This document shows positions 61,627 to 64,000 of a stretch of 64,000 nt of DNA, piece after piece. The stretch is from contig NZ_CP114903.1 in the NCBI RefSeq assembly GCF_027497255.1, forward strand, positions 496,001 to 560,000, given 5' to 3'. The stretch is from Micromonospora sp. WMMD882. GTDB taxonomy: Bacteria; Actinomycetota; Actinomycetes; Mycobacteriales; Micromonosporaceae. The notes beneath the pieces are model-generated. The model was not told where the DNA came from, made no database searches, and worked only from the letters and a program-made list of their open reading frames with translations. The stretch's first letter is position 1, and each line of letters starts with the position of its first letter. Both the position numbers and the translations under genes were made by a program.

Positions 61627-63021
61627 ATGAAGATTCTCGCTCTCGACCTGGGCACCTCCTCGGTGCGTGGGCTCGTGCTGGACGAGCGCACCACGCCGCT
61701 GCCCGGCGCGCTGGCCCGCCGCAAGATGCGACTGACCGTCGACGACGACGGCGCGGGCACCCTCGACGGCCCCGGGTACCTGGCCTGTCTGGTCGAGTGC
61801 CTGGACGAGTTGACCGCCGCCGGTCACCTGGCGGGCGTCGAGCTGGTCGCCGTGTCGGCGCAGTGGCACTCGGTGCTGCCGACCGACGCCGCCGGTGCCC
61901 CGCTCGGGCCGGTGCTGACCTGGCTGGACAGCCGCCCGGAGCCGCTGCCCGGTCAGTCCGGTCCGGTCGACCCGGACGCCTTCCACCAGCGCACCGGCGC
62001 GTGGTGGCACCGCTGCTACTGGTCGGTGCGGTTGCCCTGGCTGCGCAAGCGGGCGGCGGTGGCCCGGTTCGTCGGGCTGGCCGAGTTCGTGCTCGGCGCC
62101 CTGCTCGGCGAGGCCCCGATGTCGGTCTCCCAGGCGTCCGGGACGGGTCTGCTGGACCTGCGTGCCTGCGAATGGGATCCGGAGGCGTGCGACCTGGCCG
62201 GGGTGCGTCCGCAGGAGCTTCCCGTGCTGGCGCCGGCCGGCTGGCGGGGCCGGCTGCGGCCGGAGTTCGCCCGGCGCTGGCCCGGGTTGGCCGGCGCGGC
62301 GTGGGCCGCGCCGATCGGCGACGGCGCGGCGTCGAATGTCGGCTCCGGCTGCGTCGGCCCGGACCGGGCCGCGGTGACCGTGGGCACCTCCGCGGCGGTA
62401 CGGCTGCTCCAGGCGGCCCCGGCGGGCGCGCCGCTGCCGTTGCTGCCCTCGGGGCTGTGGCGCTACCGGGTCGACCACGACCACGTGGTGACCGGAGCCG
62501 CGTACTCCTCCGCCGGCAACCTGTTCGCCTGGGCGAACCGGGAGCTGCGGCTGCCGCAGGGCGAGGAGCTGCACGCCGCGCTGGCACGGGTGCCGAGGTC
62601 CGGCGGCGTGTCGGCGGACCCCCGGTTCGGCGGCGACCGGCCGCCGGGGCTGGACCCGGCCGGCTCGGGCCGGTTGGCGGGGCTGTCGCTGTCCACCACG
62701 GCGGTGGAGATCCTGGCCGGACTGTTGGCCGGGGTCTGCGCCCGGGTGGCCGACGACCTCGCCGGGGTCGAGTCGACCGTGGGTCACCCGGTCGAGGTGG
62801 TGCTGGGTGGGGGAGCGGTGACCGCCTCGCCGTGGTGGCGGGAGGCGTTCGCGGTGGCGCTGGCCCCCCGCCCGGTGCGGCACCAGGCGAACCCGGAGAT
62901 CGGCGCGACCGGGGCGGCGCTGGTCGCGGCGGGCCGGTTGGCGGAGGCGGCGGAGCTGACCGGCATCGGCCGGACGGATGATCGACGCTCACCGGGTCCG
63001 GTAGGAGGGGCACGCTCCTGA
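61627..63021 (+). CDS. FGGY-family carbohydrate kinase (gluconokinase-like)
   Basis: A 464-residue ASKHA-fold sugar kinase: phosphate-1 motif ILALDLGTSSVRGLVLD, SAQWHSVLPTDAAG, the WLDSRPEPL region and the phosphate-2/adenosine part GDGAASNVGSG, VTVGTSAAVRLL and VVLGGGAVTASPWWREAFAV. Gluconate or a related polyol is the likely substrate, which the sequence alone does not settle. It is divergent from the Trp leader; TACGGT lies 8 bases before its ATG. Confidence 0.85.
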   Translation: MKILALDLGTSSVRGLVLDERTTPLPGALARRKMRLTVDDDGAGTLDGPGYLACLVECLDELTAAGHLAGVELVAVSAQWHSVLPTDAAGAPLGPVLTWLDSRPEPLPGQSGPVDPDAFHQRTGAWWHRCYWSVRLPWLRKRAAVARFVGLAEFVLGALLGEAPMSVSQASGTGLLDLRACEWDPEACDLAGVRPQELPVLAPAGWRGRLRPEFARRWPGLAGAAWAAPIGDGAASNVGSGCVGPDRAAVTVGTSAAVRLLQAAPAGAPLPLLPSGLWRYRVDHDHVVTGAAYSSAGNLFAWANRELRLPQGEELHAALARVPRSGGVSADPRFGGDRPPGLDPAGSGRLAGLSLSTTAVEILAGLLAGVCARVADDLAGVESTVGHPVEVVLGGGAVTASPWWREAFAVALAPRPVRHQANPEIGATGAALVAAGRLAEAAELTGIGRTDDRRSPGPVGGARS

Positions 63022-63042
63022 GCCTCTCCCCCGACTGACCCG

Positions 63043-63070
63043 TTGACAGTATCCGCTGGCCTGGTTGGAT
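63043..63070 (+). promoter_or_regulatory. Sigma-70-type promoter of the histidine kinase gene
   Basis: TTGACA (63043-63048) and TTGGAT (63065-63070) are separated by 16 bases, 53 bases upstream of the GTG start. Confidence 0.55.
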
Positions 63071-63122
63071 GGACTCCGCTCCCCGGTCTCGCGGCGGACG
63101 CGAGGTGACGGGGGAGGTGTGC

Positions 63123-64000
63123 GTGGGGACGGGTCCGGAGCAGACGGACGGCACGGCGGCCCCGTCCCGTCGACGCCGGCTGGACGTCCGGGTGGTGCCG
63201 CACCGGCGGCGGTCCCCGTTCCGGCTGCGGGACTGGCGGATCCGCACCAAACTGGCGGCTGTGCTGATCATCCCGTCGGTGGCGTTCCTGGTGCTGGCCG
63301 GGGTGCAGACCCGGGGCCTGGTCGGTCAGGCGGGGGTGCTCAGCGGCTTCGCCGAGCAGGTGGCGATCGGCCGGGAGATCACCCTCGCCGTGCACCAGCT
63401 CCAGCAGGAACGGGACCGGTCGGCCGGCGAGCTGGCCGGGCTGCGGGCGGCCGGCGGCGACACGGTCCGCGCCGATCCGGCGGTGGCGCTCAAGCCGTTG
63501 CAGGCCGCCACCGACGAGGCGATGCAGCGGCTCCGGCGGGCCGCCGAGCCGTTGGCCGACTCCGACGCCGCCTGGCGGGTGTCGTACGCGGAGGCGCTGG
63601 AGGCGTACGACCAGATCGTCTACCTGCGGTCGGCGATCGGCCCGGGGGTGTTGAGCAGCGGCACGGTGCTGGGCAACTACGACCGCCTCGTCGACGAGCT
63701 GCTGAACCTGCTGGCCGAGCCGTCGCCGGGCCCGGACGCGCCCGAGCTGAGCGACGCGGTGCTGCGCTACGTCCAACTGGCCCGGGTGAAGGAGCTCTCC
63801 TCCCGGATCCGGGCCCAGCTCTACGTGGCCGCCCGGGCCGGCCGGTACGGGGTCGAGGACCAGGTCCTCCTGACCGACCTGCGGGCCCAGCAGTTGACCG
63901 CGCTGGGGGCGTTCCGGGGCGCGGCCACGGTCGCCCAGGTGCGCCGGTACGACCAGACCACGCTGGATCCGGCGTTCGTGTCGGCGACCCGCCTGGAGGA
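63123..64000 (+). CDS. Sensor histidine kinase with nitrate/nitrite-sensing-type domain (partial)
   Basis: Only the N-terminal 292 residues are inside the window. After a basic start, a membrane segment (TKLAAVLIIPSVAFLVLAGV, about residues 40-63) leads to an extracytoplasmic NIT-type sensor domain of all-helical make-up (REITLAVHQLQQERDRSAGE, LQAATDEAMQRLRRAAEPLA). Actinobacterial proteins with this start usually continue to a HATPase domain and sit at the head of conservon-type operons with a roadblock protein, DUF742 and a small GTPase, which would lie beyond the right edge. The GTG at 63123 has GGGGGAGG upstream. Confidence 0.8.
   Translation, partial: MGTGPEQTDGTAAPSRRRRLDVRVVPHRRRSPFRLRDWRIRTKLAAVLIIPSVAFLVLAGVQTRGLVGQAGVLSGFAEQVAIGREITLAVHQLQQERDRSAGELAGLRAAGGDTVRADPAVALKPLQAATDEAMQRLRRAAEPLADSDAAWRVSYAEALEAYDQIVYLRSAIGPGVLSSGTVLGNYDRLVDELLNLLAEPSPGPDAPELSDAVLRYVQLARVKELSSRIRAQLYVAARAGRYGVEDQVLLTDLRAQQLTALGAFRGAATVAQVRRYDQTTLDPAFVSATRLE

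Noticed and set aside
59380..62883. A 1167-codon minus-strand frame including the TrpE-TrpG gene
   Set aside because: Homology begins at the ATG at 61407; upstream codons run through the leader and antisense to the FGGY kinase.

Overview
The window is high-GC actinobacterial chromosome, most likely from Micromonospora or a close relative in Micromonosporaceae. The basis is gene content and style: GTG starts, many probable leaderless promoters, an XRE-DUF5753/DUF397 pair, the MurL/MurD2 pair for D-glutamate in peptidoglycan, a fused TrpE-TrpG with a Trp-Trp leader peptide, a mycothiol-type DsbA-fold protein and a SARP regulator. No rRNA, tRNA or CRISPR array was seen. Placement at genus level is inference. 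Layout: 0-7 kb holds a truncated serine hydrolase, an NfeD/SPFH membrane pair, a membrane protein preceded by a 67-nt near-continuous hairpin, a class A PBP, and a divergent pair of a Cys-rich small protein against XRE-DUF397. 7-20 kb is housekeeping and metabolism: SpoU methyltransferase, argG behind an ARG-like box, a PucR regulator, a secreted coiled-coil protein, a BON protein, divergent murL/murD2, a tandem GNAT, a TetR/SnoaL pair and a membrane acyltransferase. 19.4-25.1 kb is an amino-sugar locus (sugar kinase, RpiR regulator, NgcEFG-like ABC importer) with palindromes in the central promoter region. 25.2-31.6 kb carries two tandem small secreted I36-like proteins, a PL3-type pectate lyase under a LacI-type palindrome, a family A polymerase-like protein, a nucleotidyltransferase-like protein, an M15 peptidase and a DUF457 protein. 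31.7-39.8 kb is an accessory segment. It has an IS5-like remnant, a Phd/RelE toxin-antitoxin pair, an AlpA-like regulator, a second Cys-rich small protein, and a tightly coupled six-gene operon (34816-39809). That operon encodes a 38-residue peptide, an unrecognised 220-aa protein, a cobalamin-binding radical SAM enzyme, an unrecognised 252-aa protein, an MFS exporter and a cupin. This is the best candidate for an undescribed system: a putative ribosomally made, post-translationally modified peptide (RiPP-like) pathway with no visible protease, lanthipeptide or cyclodehydratase gene. 39.8-49.6 kb has glycogen/alpha-glucan genes (GT4 synthase, debranching enzyme, GH63), a HAD phosphatase, two small minus-strand genes, a double VOC protein and a DsbA-fold protein whose resolving Cys is replaced. 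49.8-54.3 kb is a trehalose-type LpqY-SugABC importer ending in a strong terminator. 54.5-64 kb has a SARP-NB-ARC-TPR regulator, a fibronectin III secreted protein, a GNAT, WrbA, the TrpE-TrpG fusion with its attenuator, an FGGY kinase and the start of a nitrate-sensing-type histidine kinase cut by the window edge.
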